64,000 bases of DNA from Kribbella sp. VKM Ac-2569. GTDB lineage: Bacteria > Actinomycetota > Actinomycetes > Propionibacteriales > Kribbellaceae. This document shows, piece after piece, positions 1 through 8,545 of this stretch. Positions within the stretch are counted from its first letter, which is position 1, and every line of letters starts with the position of its first letter. Made by a program: the position numbers and the translations under genes. The stretch is from contig NZ_SGXJ01000004.1 of assembly GCF_004216905.1 (NCBI RefSeq), forward strand, positions 1 through 64,000, in the 5' to 3' direction. The notes beneath the pieces are model-generated. The model saw nothing but the letters and a program-made list of their open reading frames with translations, searched no databases and was not told the DNA's origin.

Positions 1-106
1 CGTCAGCCCGAAGGCGACACCGAACGTAAGAGCCAGACAGCGGGTGCTCAGGATCCAACCACCGCGTGAGCGGCAGCATCACCCTGACACTGAGGGGAAC
101 GTACCG

Positions 107-1018
107 CTACGCCCGCCAATCCGTGGCGAAGGCGCGCGCTGGGTTGCTCCGGAACACCGCGTCGGCGATGTCCGCACCGAAGTGCCGCGTGATCCGCGGC
201 CTGAGGTGCGTCAGCAGGTACGGCATCCCCGGACCCTCTCCGGTCGCGGCCCGGGCGCGGGCCGTCGTGGTGTCGCCGCCGAGCAGCAGGCGTTCCGCGT
301 ACCCCGCATCGATCAGCGCCGCGAGGCAATCGGTCAGCCGTGGATCGGTCGCATTGTTGGCCCGCGACGGCCCGTCGAACGCCAACCACGCACCCCGCCG
401 CGCCAACTCGAGATGCACACGGTGATCGGGAAACCGGTTGAGGTGCCCGAGAATCACGGCAGCTGGATGTACGTCGAGTTCGTCGACGAGGAGATCGAGT
501 ACGGCGTCCGCGGCGGAACCAAGCTCGTGATGGATGGCGATCGGCGCGTTGGTCGCGTGATGAGCCTCGGCCGCTGCCCGCATTACGAGCTCGGCGTGTC
601 CGTCGAGGACGTGGAACCCACCGGCCACCTTGATCAGCCCGGCGCGGACCGGGGTGTCACCGATACCGGTCGTCAGCTCGCGGACGAAGATCTCGGCCAG
701 ATGGTCCTGCACCTTGTCGACGTACCCGTCCTGGTAGTGTTCGCGCCGGTGCAGGCCGGTCGCGGCGACGATCGAAACGCCTGTGCTGGTTGAGATTCCG
801 GGCAGGAGACTGGCTTGCCGGTTCAGCCCGTGCGGAGTCCATTGCACGATCGCCTGACCGCCCGCGTCCGCAAACGCCCGTACCTCGGCAACCGCTGCCG
901 CCTCGTCGTCCAGCTCCTGCCCAGGCAGCACAGCAGAGCGGAAGAACAGGTGGTCGTGTGAGTCGGTCACGCCGAGCGCTTCCGGCACGAGGTCGTTCAG
1001 GACCGTACGGATCCGCAT
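107..1018 (-). CDS. phosphotriesterase-like metal-dependent hydrolase
   Basis: Predicted cytoplasmic amidohydrolase of the phosphotriesterase family (TIM barrel with a metal pair); relatives act as lactonases or esterases and the substrate here cannot be told. The 303 residues fit the family. Metal ligands are visible in order: H21-D-H23 after the first strand, a candidate carboxylated Lys at K130 (G-L-I-K-V), H163/H164, H192 in G-H-L-N and D249 in L-G-G-D. The ATG at 1018 is the only sensible start. It lies 46 bp downstream of the response regulator on the same strand and may be the last gene of that transcript, though it has no obvious link with signalling. Confidence 0.8.
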   Translation of the reverse strand: MRIRTVLNDLVPEALGVTDSHDHLFFRSAVLPGQELDDEAAAVAEVRAFADAGGQAIVQWTPHGLNRQASLLPGISTSTGVSIVAATGLHRREHYQDGYVDKVQDHLAEIFVRELTTGIGDTPVRAGLIKVAGGFHVLDGHAELVMRAAAEAHHATNAPIAIHHELGSAADAVLDLLVDELDVHPAAVILGHLNRFPDHRVHLELARRGAWLAFDGPSRANNATDPRLTDCLAALIDAGYAERLLLGGDTTTARARAATGEGPGMPYLLTHLRPRITRHFGADIADAVFRSNPARAFATDWRA

Positions 1019-1064
1019 CAGAACCTCTCTGTCAGGTCACGGCACCAGCAAAGGTACCGTCTGC

Positions 1065-1709
1065 TCAACCGCGGAGGGCGGTCAGTACGGCGAGGACCCG
1101 GCGGTTCACGTCGGCCGAGGGTTCCAGCTGGAGCTTGCGGAAGAGGTGTGCGCAGGTTGCCTCGACGGTGCGCTCGCTGATGTGGAGCTCACCGGCGATG
1201 GCCGAGTTGGACCGTCCCTCCGCCATCAGCGCCAGGATGTCTCGCTCCCGACTCGTGAGCTGGGTCAGGGGCGAGTCCGGGCGCCTTCGCCGCATCAGCC
1301 GCGACACGATCGTCGGGTCGAGGACGCATTCGCCGTCGGCGACCCGCCGGAGTGCATCCACGAGTACGGCGATATCGGACACGCGCTCCTTGAGCAGATA
1401 GCCGACACCGCCGGGTTGATCCGCGAGAAGCCGGGATGCGTACCGGCTCTCGACGTACTGGCTCAGCACGACCACCGCAGTGTCCGGGTAGCGCTCGCGG
1501 ATCTGTCGAGCCGCCACCAACCCTTCGTCGGTGTGCGTCGGCGGCATCCGGATGTCCACGATCGCGGCATCCGGCGTACCGAGTGCGACCAGGCGGAGCA
1601 GTTCGTCGGCGTCAGCGGCCTCACCGATGACGTCGATGCCGGCGTCACCGAGCAGCCGCGCGAGGCCCGAACGGATCAGCATGACGTCGTCCGCGATCAC
1701 GACTCGCAC
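1065..1709 (-). CDS. LuxR/NarL-type response regulator
   Basis: Two-component response regulator of 214 residues. The receiver domain (about 1-120) has the acidic pair D7-D8, the phospho-acceptor D52 in I-V-D-I-R-M-P and the conserved Lys in L-L-K-E. A C-terminal LuxR helix-turn-helix follows (about 145-210), with T-S-R-E-R-D-I-L and I-S-E-R-T-V-E. The start overlaps the end of the upstream kinase gene by 13 bp, so the two are translationally coupled partners. It is the only response regulator near the two unusual kinases of this cluster and so is the likely output of both. Confidence 0.92.
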   Translation of the reverse strand: MRVVIADDVMLIRSGLARLLGDAGIDVIGEAADADELLRLVALGTPDAAIVDIRMPPTHTDEGLVAARQIRERYPDTAVVVLSQYVESRYASRLLADQPGGVGYLLKERVSDIAVLVDALRRVADGECVLDPTIVSRLMRRRRPDSPLTQLTSRERDILALMAEGRSNSAIAGELHISERTVEATCAHLFRKLQLEPSADVNRRVLAVLTALRG

Positions 1710-3424
1710 GGGATCACCGCCGTCACGACGTAGCCGCCGGGCTCGGGATCAGACCAGGTGACCTCTCCCCCGACCGCACCGACCCGATCGCCGACCGCCG
1801 TGAGATCCGGCGTTCGGATGGTCGCGGACTCCGTCTCCACCCTGACGATCAGCGACTCCGCGACCTGGCGGACCGCGATCCGGCAACGTGTGGCAACAGA
1901 AGGTTGTACGACGCTACCGACTGCGGCAGCGACGGTCGCATAAGCAGCCATCGCCACCTCAGTTGTGAGCGGGTCAGTGACCTGCATCGTGAGCTCCGCC
2001 GGTACGTCGGATGCCGCCACGAGCTCGACCAGAGCCTGCTCGAGACCCTCGTCGGCGAGCACGCTCGGAAACACTCCGTGCGCCAGCCGACGCAACTGGC
2101 TGAGAGCGTCGCCGACCTTGTTCTCCACCTTCTCGATCGCGATCCGCGTCTCCTGGTCGGCGTCGGCGCGGGCAATGCGCAACTGGAGACCTACGCCGAC
2201 CAGCCGTTGCTGCGCGCCGTCGTGCAGGTCGCGCTCGATCCGCCGGCGTTCGCCGTCCGATGCGGCGACGACCCGGCGTTGTGACGCGCGTACCTCTGCC
2301 AGTCGCGCTCGAGCGACCGTCGACATCTGTGCGTTGTGAAGCGCCAACCGGGTGGCCGGGGACAGACCCGCGAGGACCTCCGCCGGGTCCACGGCGCGCG
2401 CGACGACGAGCCGAACGGTCGGCTCCGCACCGTCGGTCAGAACCACGGTTCGGTCCGGTTCAGGCGGGTCCACGACGGCGGCACCGGCCGGGTCGAGCCA
2501 CCGCTCCTCACCGGGCACAGCGAACTGGACATCGACGACGGCTCCGCGCCGTACGGACTCTGCCGACAGGCCGGACACCACCCTGTCGACGGCCGCGCGG
2601 GTCCGCAGAACACGCAGGTGCAGCAGGCACACGGCTGCTCCGACAGCGGCGACGGCCAACGGCTCCAGCGGGAGTCTGACGGCTGACGGCGTGATGTTCT
2701 CGAAGGTCAGCCACCGTACGACGGCCAGCCCTACGAGCGCCATCAGAGCAGCCAGCGCCGCGCCGCTCACCAACCGATACGAACGGGACCTGAGAGTCGC
2801 GGCGACCGCGACTCCACCGATCACGGCAATGCTGACGATCGCCGCCGTGGTGATCGCCATCGTGGAGCGGGTCCCGACCAGTTCGCCGAGGAGTGGCGAG
2901 AGGTTGGCACAGGTCTGGGCGCAGCCCGGATCGGCGAACGGGTCATAAGCCAGCACGTGTACGCCGGCCGCAACGACAGCGATCCCGGCGATGACGATCA
3001 GGAGCCGGTCCGCTCGTGGCTCTCCTCGGGCCGGCCAGAGTAGAGCCGTCGCGGCGATCGCGGCCACGGCCAGCGGTCTCGTTGCGAGAGTAGCGCCGCG
3101 CAACGAGTCCGGCAGCCACTCCTGCGAGGCCCACAGCGGCAGGATCGCCGCAACGCCGGCCAGCGCGAGCGCTGCTGAGGCACGGCCGCTGTGCGAGCGT
3201 GCGGCCCAGGCCCCGGCGACGGAGACCGCGGCAGCCACGGCGACGACCAGCACATACCAGGCCGGCAGCCGCTGCACCGTGGCTGCGTTCGGGTTGGCGA
3301 ACGCGAACGGCAGCACGCAGAGCACCACGACCGCGGCCGACAGCACCGTCGCGGACACAGCCAGACCTGCACTGCGCACCGCTACCACCGGACCTGCCCC
3401 CGCCACCATGGTCACGCTTCCCAT
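1697..3424 (-). CDS. membrane histidine kinase, His present, ATP site degenerate
   Basis: Sensor kinase of 575 residues: about eight hydrophobic segments in the first 280 residues, then a HisKA_3-type dimerisation domain with the intact phospho-acceptor H401 (R-D-L-H-D-G). The catalytic ATP-binding part is present in length but lost its motifs when aligned by eye with the other kinase of the cluster: the N-box Asn is replaced by Ser (about S504) with E, K and H of that box also gone, and no D-x-G-x-G (G1) box is visible where the sequence reads V-E-T-E-S-A-T. It should accept phosphate but probably cannot bind ATP normally. It overlaps the response regulator gene and is divergent from the lipoprotein gene. 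Confidence 0.85.
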   Translation of the reverse strand: MGSVTMVAGAGPVVAVRSAGLAVSATVLSAAVVVLCVLPFAFANPNAATVQRLPAWYVLVVAVAAAVSVAGAWAARSHSGRASAALALAGVAAILPLWASQEWLPDSLRGATLATRPLAVAAIAATALLWPARGEPRADRLLIVIAGIAVVAAGVHVLAYDPFADPGCAQTCANLSPLLGELVGTRSTMAITTAAIVSIAVIGGVAVAATLRSRSYRLVSGAALAALMALVGLAVVRWLTFENITPSAVRLPLEPLAVAAVGAAVCLLHLRVLRTRAAVDRVVSGLSAESVRRGAVVDVQFAVPGEERWLDPAGAAVVDPPEPDRTVVLTDGAEPTVRLVVARAVDPAEVLAGLSPATRLALHNAQMSTVARARLAEVRASQRRVVAASDGERRRIERDLHDGAQQRLVGVGLQLRIARADADQETRIAIEKVENKVGDALSQLRRLAHGVFPSVLADEGLEQALVELVAASDVPAELTMQVTDPLTTEVAMAAYATVAAAVGSVVQPSVATRCRIAVRQVAESLIVRVETESATIRTPDLTAVGDRVGAVGGEVTWSDPEPGGYVVTAVIPCES

Positions 3425-3432
3425 TGTGCGCT

Positions 3433-3444
3433 TGTGAAGTCACA
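3433..3444. promoter_or_regulatory. short palindrome in divergent kinase/lipoprotein promoter
   Basis: TGTGA-ag-TCACA is a perfect 5+5 inverted repeat 9 bp upstream of the kinase ATG. The half-sites look like CRP half-sites but the spacer is 2 nt instead of 6, so CRP is not claimed. A candidate operator for the divergent promoter region. Confidence 0.35.
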
Positions 3445-3526
3445 GTTGGGTGCAGTGGTAGCCACATTCGATCCGCGTGCCAACACGGTCGGCAGAAGAC
3501 AGCGCCACTCGTAGCGTCCGGAGTAC

Positions 3527-3560
3527 TGGACGTTACTCAACGTCCAACCTTCTGGACGTA
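3527..3560. promoter_or_regulatory. TGGACGT repeat array before the lipoprotein gene
   Basis: TGGACGTT (3527-3534), ACTC, AACGTCCA (3539-3546) is a perfect 8+8 inverted repeat; a third copy, TGGACGTA, follows at 3553-3560, just before the ribosome site GGGGGAG. Three copies of one word directly upstream of a gene suggest an operator, possibly for the neighbouring response regulator, or a hairpin acting on translation. Confidence 0.45.
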
Positions 3561-3572
3561 GGGGGAGAAACC

Positions 3573-5057
3573 ATGAACGTACTGCGCAGACGCGGTCTCA
3601 GCTACGGCCTCGTCGGCATCATGCTGATGGCACCGCTCGGCTGTAGTGGTGCGAAGGCAGTCGACAAGGCCGGTGGGGACAGCGCCGTACTGACGCTGGC
3701 CACCATCGACGACGTGAACGACAACGGTCAGTCGTTCGGCCCGCAGGCCTTCGTCGACAACCTCCGCACGGTGTCCGGCGGAAAGCTGAAGGTCGAGATC
3801 AAGAAGAACTACGGCGAAGGCGACGCAACGGCTGAATCCGCCATCGTGAAGGCGATCGCGGCCGGCGAGATCGACGGTGGCTGGCCGTCGACGCGGGCCT
3901 TCGCGGGAGCCGGGATCACCAGCCTGAAGGCCGTCGAGGCGCCGATGACCATCACCAGCTACACCGCGGAGAAGCAGCTGGTGACAGCGCCGGTCGCCAA
4001 GTCCCTGCTCGCCAGCTTGGACAGCACCGGAGTCGTCGGCCTCGGACTGACCGTCGGACCGCTTCGCCGGCCGTTCGCTGCGAAGAAACCGCTGCTCGGA
4101 CCGGCTGACTGGACGGGCACGCGGTTCCGGACCTACAACTCGCCCGTACAGGAAGATGCCATCCGGGCGCTGGGCGGTACGCCGGTGAACTTCGGGATCG
4201 AGTGGGGCGGCGAGGTCCGGGCCGGTCGTCTTCGCGGCGCCGAGTTCGACGTTCCGCAGTACGCCAGGTACGACGCCGTTCTCGCCTTCCAGGTCACCGC
4301 CAATGTCGTGCTCTGGCCGAAGGTCTTCGTCCTGAGCTTCAGCCGGCAACGGTTCGAGGCCCTGACCGAGCAGCAGCGAAGCTGGATCCGGGATGCGGCG
4401 GAGCGAGCGACGAAGGCGTCTGTCGAGGCGACCTACGAGGAGTCGACCATCGCCGGCGAGATGTGTAGCGACGGCATCCGTTTCATCAGCGCCGCACCAG
4501 GTGAGGTCGCCGGCCTGCGCAGGAAACTGCAGCCTGTACTCGACCGGCTTGCGGCCGACCCGAACAGCGGGCCGATGCTGAAGGACATCCAGGCCATCGC
4601 GACGGCCAATCCCGTGGCTGATGTCCCGAACGTGCCAGAAGCCTGTCGGCAGACGGGTAAGGAAGCTCCTGCCACCAAGATCCCTCAAGAGGTCTCCGCG
4701 CTGCCGAACGGTGTCTACCGGGTGGAAATCACCCTCGAGGACGTGCACGCAGCAGGTCTGGACAACAGCGACGGAAACTCGGGGACCTGGACCCTGACTG
4801 TGCGGAACGGAACGTTCGAGGTCCGCTGCCGGCCCATCGGCGATCCGAGCGATGACTGCGGTGGCACCATCACCGACGGCGTGCTCGGCGCAGGAGATCT
4901 CCGCGGCACCGGTCACCAGGTCTGGCTCGTGCCCGAGGGAAAGGACCACCCGGCCCGGTTCACCTGGGCGGTCGACGGCAACACTCTCGTTCTCAGCGAG
5001 TCGTCCGCCCCGAAGGGGGCGGAGATGATCCTCGAGCCGTGGGAGAAGATCGGCTAG
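3573..5057 (+). CDS. DctP-type solute-binding lipoprotein with lipocalin-like C-terminal domain
   Basis: A 494-residue exported protein. The start at 3573 has the ribosome site GGGGGAG; the upstream in-frame extension has none. Residues 1-25 form a signal peptide ending in a weak lipobox with Cys in P-L-G-C. Residues about 40-370 read as a TRAP-type (DctP) periplasmic binding fold, with the Arg-bearing F-R-T-Y-N-S-P-V-Q segment that in this family contacts a carboxylate ligand. From about residue 380 a separate 115-residue beta-rich domain (G-V-Y-R-V-E ... W-T-L-T-V ... F-T-W) resembles a lipocalin-like barrel. No TRAP permease genes are nearby. It sits between two sensor kinases, so it may be a ligand-sensing partner rather than a transporter subunit. 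Its stop overlaps that of the convergent kinase (CTAG). Confidence 0.75.
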   Translation: MNVLRRRGLSYGLVGIMLMAPLGCSGAKAVDKAGGDSAVLTLATIDDVNDNGQSFGPQAFVDNLRTVSGGKLKVEIKKNYGEGDATAESAIVKAIAAGEIDGGWPSTRAFAGAGITSLKAVEAPMTITSYTAEKQLVTAPVAKSLLASLDSTGVVGLGLTVGPLRRPFAAKKPLLGPADWTGTRFRTYNSPVQEDAIRALGGTPVNFGIEWGGEVRAGRLRGAEFDVPQYARYDAVLAFQVTANVVLWPKVFVLSFSRQRFEALTEQQRSWIRDAAERATKASVEATYEESTIAGEMCSDGIRFISAAPGEVAGLRRKLQPVLDRLAADPNSGPMLKDIQAIATANPVADVPNVPEACRQTGKEAPATKIPQEVSALPNGVYRVEITLEDVHAAGLDNSDGNSGTWTLTVRNGTFEVRCRPIGDPSDDCGGTITDGVLGAGDLRGTGHQVWLVPEGKDHPARFTWAVDGNTLVLSESSAPKGAEMILEPWEKIG

Positions 5058-6550
5058 GACAGACGGCGTCGGCAGGGGACAGTGGCAGTCACCGTCGTAC
5101 CGGCTCCGGGTGGACTCTCCACCCGGAGCCGGCCGTCGAGTACAGCCAGTCGGTCGGACAGGCCGGTCAGCCCCGACCCGGACGCGTCGGCTCCACCGCG
5201 CCCGTCGTCGGTGATGCTGGCCCGCAGCAGATCGCCGTACCGGCGTACGTCGATCTTGACCACGCCGGCGTCGGCGTGCTTGGCCGCGTTGGCCAATGCC
5301 TCTGAACAGACGTAGAACAACGCGGTCTCGGCGTCGGCGTCACCGGCAGAGTCGCCGCCGTAGCTGATCACCACCTCGGCCGGAGCTCGCGCCGCGAGGA
5401 TTTCGAGGGCATCGCGCAGCCTCCCCTCTCCTAGCGTCGCGGGTGGAATGCCTGCCACCAGGTCGCCGATCTCCGCGATCGCGGTTGCGAGTTCTGCTTC
5501 CACAATGTCCAATGCAGTCGCGGTCCCGACATGTACGTCGGCCAGTTGAGCCTGGGCGTCCCTCAAGAGGGCCGCCACGTTCTGCCCCAGCTCTTCGGCC
5601 ACCTCCTCCCGCTGACGGTCTGCGGCTGCGACGACGCGCGCACGCGCCGCCTCCAGCTCGCTCAGTCGCGAGAGCTGTTCGTCCTGCAGCCGGATGTTGG
5701 TTACCGCCAGCCGCACGGCGGTCTCGACCGCCCGGGCAGTCAGCGGATCCTCGAGTGCCGTCGACCGATGCGCGACGACAGCCACCGGTACGTCTGCCTC
5801 ACTCACCATGAGCAACTGCCGGTCTGCCTGCCCACCAGCGAAGTCCTGCCAGCGGTGGACTCTGAGGCTCGGATCGCCGAGCGCCTCGCCGAGTACGGAG
5901 GCGAAGCCGTCGAGACCGGCCAACGGTCGACTGACCAAGACCGCGTCGGCGAGCCGTCGCCGTACTCGTAGCGCCGACCAGTACGCGACCGGAAAGGTCA
6001 CAGCGACGAGTCCGAGGACGACCTGGTAGTCAAGGAGGGCTAGCGCCGGATCGAACGACTCCCGGCTTCGGGCGATCGACCAACTGACGCCAAGTGTCAC
6101 CGCCACCGCCCCGGCTGCCGTCACCGGATACCAGCGAGCGCTCGGCGGACGCATCGCTGCGCCGACGGCGACCAGAACGAAGAGCAGAGCCACCACCGGT
6201 TGCGGGACGAGGCCGAGAGCAACCACTCCCGCAAGTGCGGCGGCCAGCCAGGCGAATCGGCCGCGGATCACGCCGGTGGGAAACATCACCAACGCCACCG
6301 CAAGCACCGCCTGATGCAGCGGAAGGGCCTGCACGAACACAGATCCGAGCAGCCAAGCACCACCTACGGCGGCGACCATCACTCGCTGACGAGCCGGCCC
6401 GGTCGGCAAGGCCCCGGCAAGGATGAAGGCGACACCGACAGCGACGTCGACCGCCATCCGCCACCCGTCGACCTGCGATGCCAGGTCTGCCCGCACGGCC
6501 AGCAGCGCCAACCCACCAGTTGCGACCACCCCAGCCGCGAGCCTGACCAT
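5054..6550 (-). CDS. membrane histidine kinase lacking the phospho-acceptor His
   Basis: Sensor kinase-like protein of 498 residues from the ATG at 6550 (a TTG at 6586 in the same frame lies only 4 bp from a terminator and is less likely). Six or more hydrophobic segments fill the first 230 residues. The ATP-binding domain is canonical: E-A-L-A-N-A-A-K-H-A (N-box, Asn about 421), D-D-G-R-G-G (G1) and G-S-G-L-T-G-L-S-D-R (G2). In the dimerisation helix, where R-D-L-H-D-G is expected, the sequence is E-E-L-G-Q-N: Gly about 322 replaces His. It can probably bind ATP but cannot autophosphorylate. No response regulator is adjacent. See the finding on kinase complementarity. Confidence 0.85.
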   Translation of the reverse strand: MVRLAAGVVATGGLALLAVRADLASQVDGWRMAVDVAVGVAFILAGALPTGPARQRVMVAAVGGAWLLGSVFVQALPLHQAVLAVALVMFPTGVIRGRFAWLAAALAGVVALGLVPQPVVALLFVLVAVGAAMRPPSARWYPVTAAGAVAVTLGVSWSIARSRESFDPALALLDYQVVLGLVAVTFPVAYWSALRVRRRLADAVLVSRPLAGLDGFASVLGEALGDPSLRVHRWQDFAGGQADRQLLMVSEADVPVAVVAHRSTALEDPLTARAVETAVRLAVTNIRLQDEQLSRLSELEAARARVVAAADRQREEVAEELGQNVAALLRDAQAQLADVHVGTATALDIVEAELATAIAEIGDLVAGIPPATLGEGRLRDALEILAARAPAEVVISYGGDSAGDADAETALFYVCSEALANAAKHADAGVVKIDVRRYGDLLRASITDDGRGGADASGSGLTGLSDRLAVLDGRLRVESPPGAGTTVTATVPCRRRLS

Positions 6551-6589
6551 GTCTCCGACTGTCGCCCGGCCGGCTTCCAACAGCAAGGG

Positions 6590-6618
6590 AAAGGCCCAGT
6601 CGGGATGACTGGGCCTTT
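6590..6618 (-). terminator. intrinsic terminator of the DEAD-box helicase gene
   Basis: A perfect 12-bp stem, AAAGGCCCAGTC and GACTGGGCCTTT, with a 5-nt loop, lies 8 bp after the helicase stop on the minus strand. It separates the helicase from the kinase gene below it. A and T runs at both stem ends would allow use in either direction. Confidence 0.85.
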
Positions 6619-6625
6619 CAGTGGA

Positions 6626-8350
6626 TCAGCGACCTCGGCGGGAGCTGCCGGCGCGCGAGCCTGCGGAGAACGCGGCGGCTCCGGCGGGACGAGCCGCCGA
6701 TCCCGGAGTGCTCGTGGAGTAGCTCTTCGGGCCGCCCGAGCCGGCGCGGGCCTTGGAGCGACCGGAGCTCCGCGAGCCACCGGCCGCACGAGTCGCCTGG
6801 CCAGAACCCGTTTGGCCAGAACCCGCTTGGCCTGACCGCTTGCCAGTCGCCTGCTGAGCGGGGCCTGAAGCGCGCCGACGGCGATTGCCGCGGCCCGATC
6901 CGCTGCCGCCCGTGCCCGCGACGCGTTCCGACTGGACCGGCCGGGCCGTCGGCGCGACGAAGGTTCGTTCGCCCGGGGCCAGTTCTCCGAGGAGCGGATG
7001 GTCGGCGCCGAGCTTGGTGACCTTCGGCGCGATGCCGGCCTTGCGGGTCAGGTCGCGGACGTCCCGGACCTGCTCGTCGGTCATCAGCGTGACGACAGTG
7101 CCCTCGGCGCCGGCGCGGGCGGTGCGGCCCGAGCGGTGCAGGTACGCCTTGTGCTCGATCGGCGGGTCGGCGTGGATCACCAGCGTCACATTGTCGACGT
7201 GGATGCCACGGGCCGCGATGTCAGTGGCGACCAGCGTCTTCGCCGAACCGTCGGAGAATGCCTCCAGGTTCCGCGTACGGGCGCCCTGGGACAGGTTGCC
7301 GTGCAACTCGACCGCGGGGACGCCTTGGGCGATCAGCTTCTTCGTGAGCGACTTGGCGCCGTACTTCGTCCTGGTGAACACCAGCGAGCGACCCGGGGCG
7401 GCGGTCAGGTCGACGAGGACCGGGAGGCGGGTGTCGGGCTGGACGTGCAGGACGTGGTGCGTCATCTGCGAGACCGGCGAGCGAGCCGAGTCGACGCTGT
7501 GCGTGACCGGGTCGGTCATGAAGCGCCGTACGAGAACGTCGACGCCGGCGTCCAACGTAGCGGAGAACAGCAGCCGCTGGGCCGTGGCAGGCGTTGCTTC
7601 GAGAATCCGGCGTACGGCGGGCAGGAACCCGAGGTCAGCCATGTGATCGGCCTCGTCGAGCACGGTGATCTCGACCGCGCCGAGCTTGGCGTGACCGGCC
7701 TGGACGTGGTCCTCGAGCCGTCCCGGGCAGGCGACGACGATGTCGGCGCCCTTGCGCAGGCCGGTGATCTGCGGGCCGTGACCGACACCGCCGAAGATCG
7801 TCATCGAGCGCAGTCCGAACGTGTCGGCGAGCGGCTCGATCGAGGCCTGGATCTGCGTCGCGAGCTCGCGGGTCGGAGCAAGGATCAGCGCGCGCGGATG
7901 GTTGGGCCGGCGCTTGGTGGTGCTGGCCGCGAGCCGCGCGAGAACCGGCAGGACGAACGCGTAGGTCTTGCCCGATCCGGTCCGTCCGCGGCCGAGGACA
8001 TCCTTACCGGCCAGCGAATCCGGCAACGTGGCCGCCTGGATCGGGAACGGCGTCGACACCCCGGCAGCGGCCAGCGTGGCCACCAGCCGATCGGGTACGC
8101 CGAGCTCCGCGAAGCTGCGGTTGTCGGGGGCAACCGTTTCGGTCACCTCGTCATCGTTGCTGATGGCAACTTCGAGCTGCTGCTCGGCGCCGGCGGACTG
8201 CTGGTTGCGTCCGGCACCGGAACGGCGCCGGCGCCGCGGCCGTGACTGCCCGGCCCGCGCGTCACTGGCCGGCTTGTCGCCGGCAGGCTTGCGGGACTGG
8301 GAGGTGGATTGGTTGGGCGTGGTTGTAGACGTGAGGCGGCGTGCCGCCAT
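6626..8350 (-). CDS. DEAD-box RNA helicase (RhlE-like)
   Basis: ATP-dependent RNA helicase of 574 residues. After a basic, low-complexity N-terminal tail of about 80 residues come the Q-motif region, motif I (G-R-T-G-S-G-K-T), P-T-R-E-L-A, the D-E-A-D box, S-A-T, T-D-I-A-A-R-G-I and motif VI H-R-S-G-R-T-A-R. The last 130 residues are rich in Gly, Ser, Arg and Gln, an unstructured RNA-binding tail typical of actinobacterial RhlE proteins. It probably acts in ribosome assembly or RNA turnover. The 5' untranslated stretch to the next gene is nearly 200 bp, which may allow cold or autoregulatory control. Confidence 0.93.
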   Translation of the reverse strand: MAARRLTSTTTPNQSTSQSRKPAGDKPASDARAGQSRPRRRRRSGAGRNQQSAGAEQQLEVAISNDDEVTETVAPDNRSFAELGVPDRLVATLAAAGVSTPFPIQAATLPDSLAGKDVLGRGRTGSGKTYAFVLPVLARLAASTTKRRPNHPRALILAPTRELATQIQASIEPLADTFGLRSMTIFGGVGHGPQITGLRKGADIVVACPGRLEDHVQAGHAKLGAVEITVLDEADHMADLGFLPAVRRILEATPATAQRLLFSATLDAGVDVLVRRFMTDPVTHSVDSARSPVSQMTHHVLHVQPDTRLPVLVDLTAAPGRSLVFTRTKYGAKSLTKKLIAQGVPAVELHGNLSQGARTRNLEAFSDGSAKTLVATDIAARGIHVDNVTLVIHADPPIEHKAYLHRSGRTARAGAEGTVVTLMTDEQVRDVRDLTRKAGIAPKVTKLGADHPLLGELAPGERTFVAPTARPVQSERVAGTGGSGSGRGNRRRRASGPAQQATGKRSGQAGSGQTGSGQATRAAGGSRSSGRSKARAGSGGPKSYSTSTPGSAARPAGAAAFSAGSRAGSSRRGR

Positions 8351-8532
8351 AGTGGTACTCCAAAAGTTCGGGGGTCGTCCTGCCCGGCGCGGCCGGTAGG
8401 GCCGCGGCGCGTGGTGGTCGACTGCTGGCGCACAGTAGTTGCGCTCACCGGCCCGAGGCAGAACTGGGCGGGCCGTCGGAATCAGTTTACGGCACTGCGG
8501 GGCCGTTTCTTACGGGACGCTCGTCACACAGG

Positions 8533-8545
8533 TAGGTTCTGCTCG
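8533..8545 (+). promoter_or_regulatory. -10 box of a leaderless promoter (DinB gene)
   Basis: TAGGTT at 8533-8538 ends 6 nt before the GTG start at 8545, and no Shine-Dalgarno sequence is present. This spacing is the usual sign of leaderless transcription in actinobacteria. Confidence 0.5.

Noticed and set aside
3433..3444. CRP binding site
   Set aside because: TGTGA and TCACA are separated by 2 nt, not the 6 nt needed by CRP.
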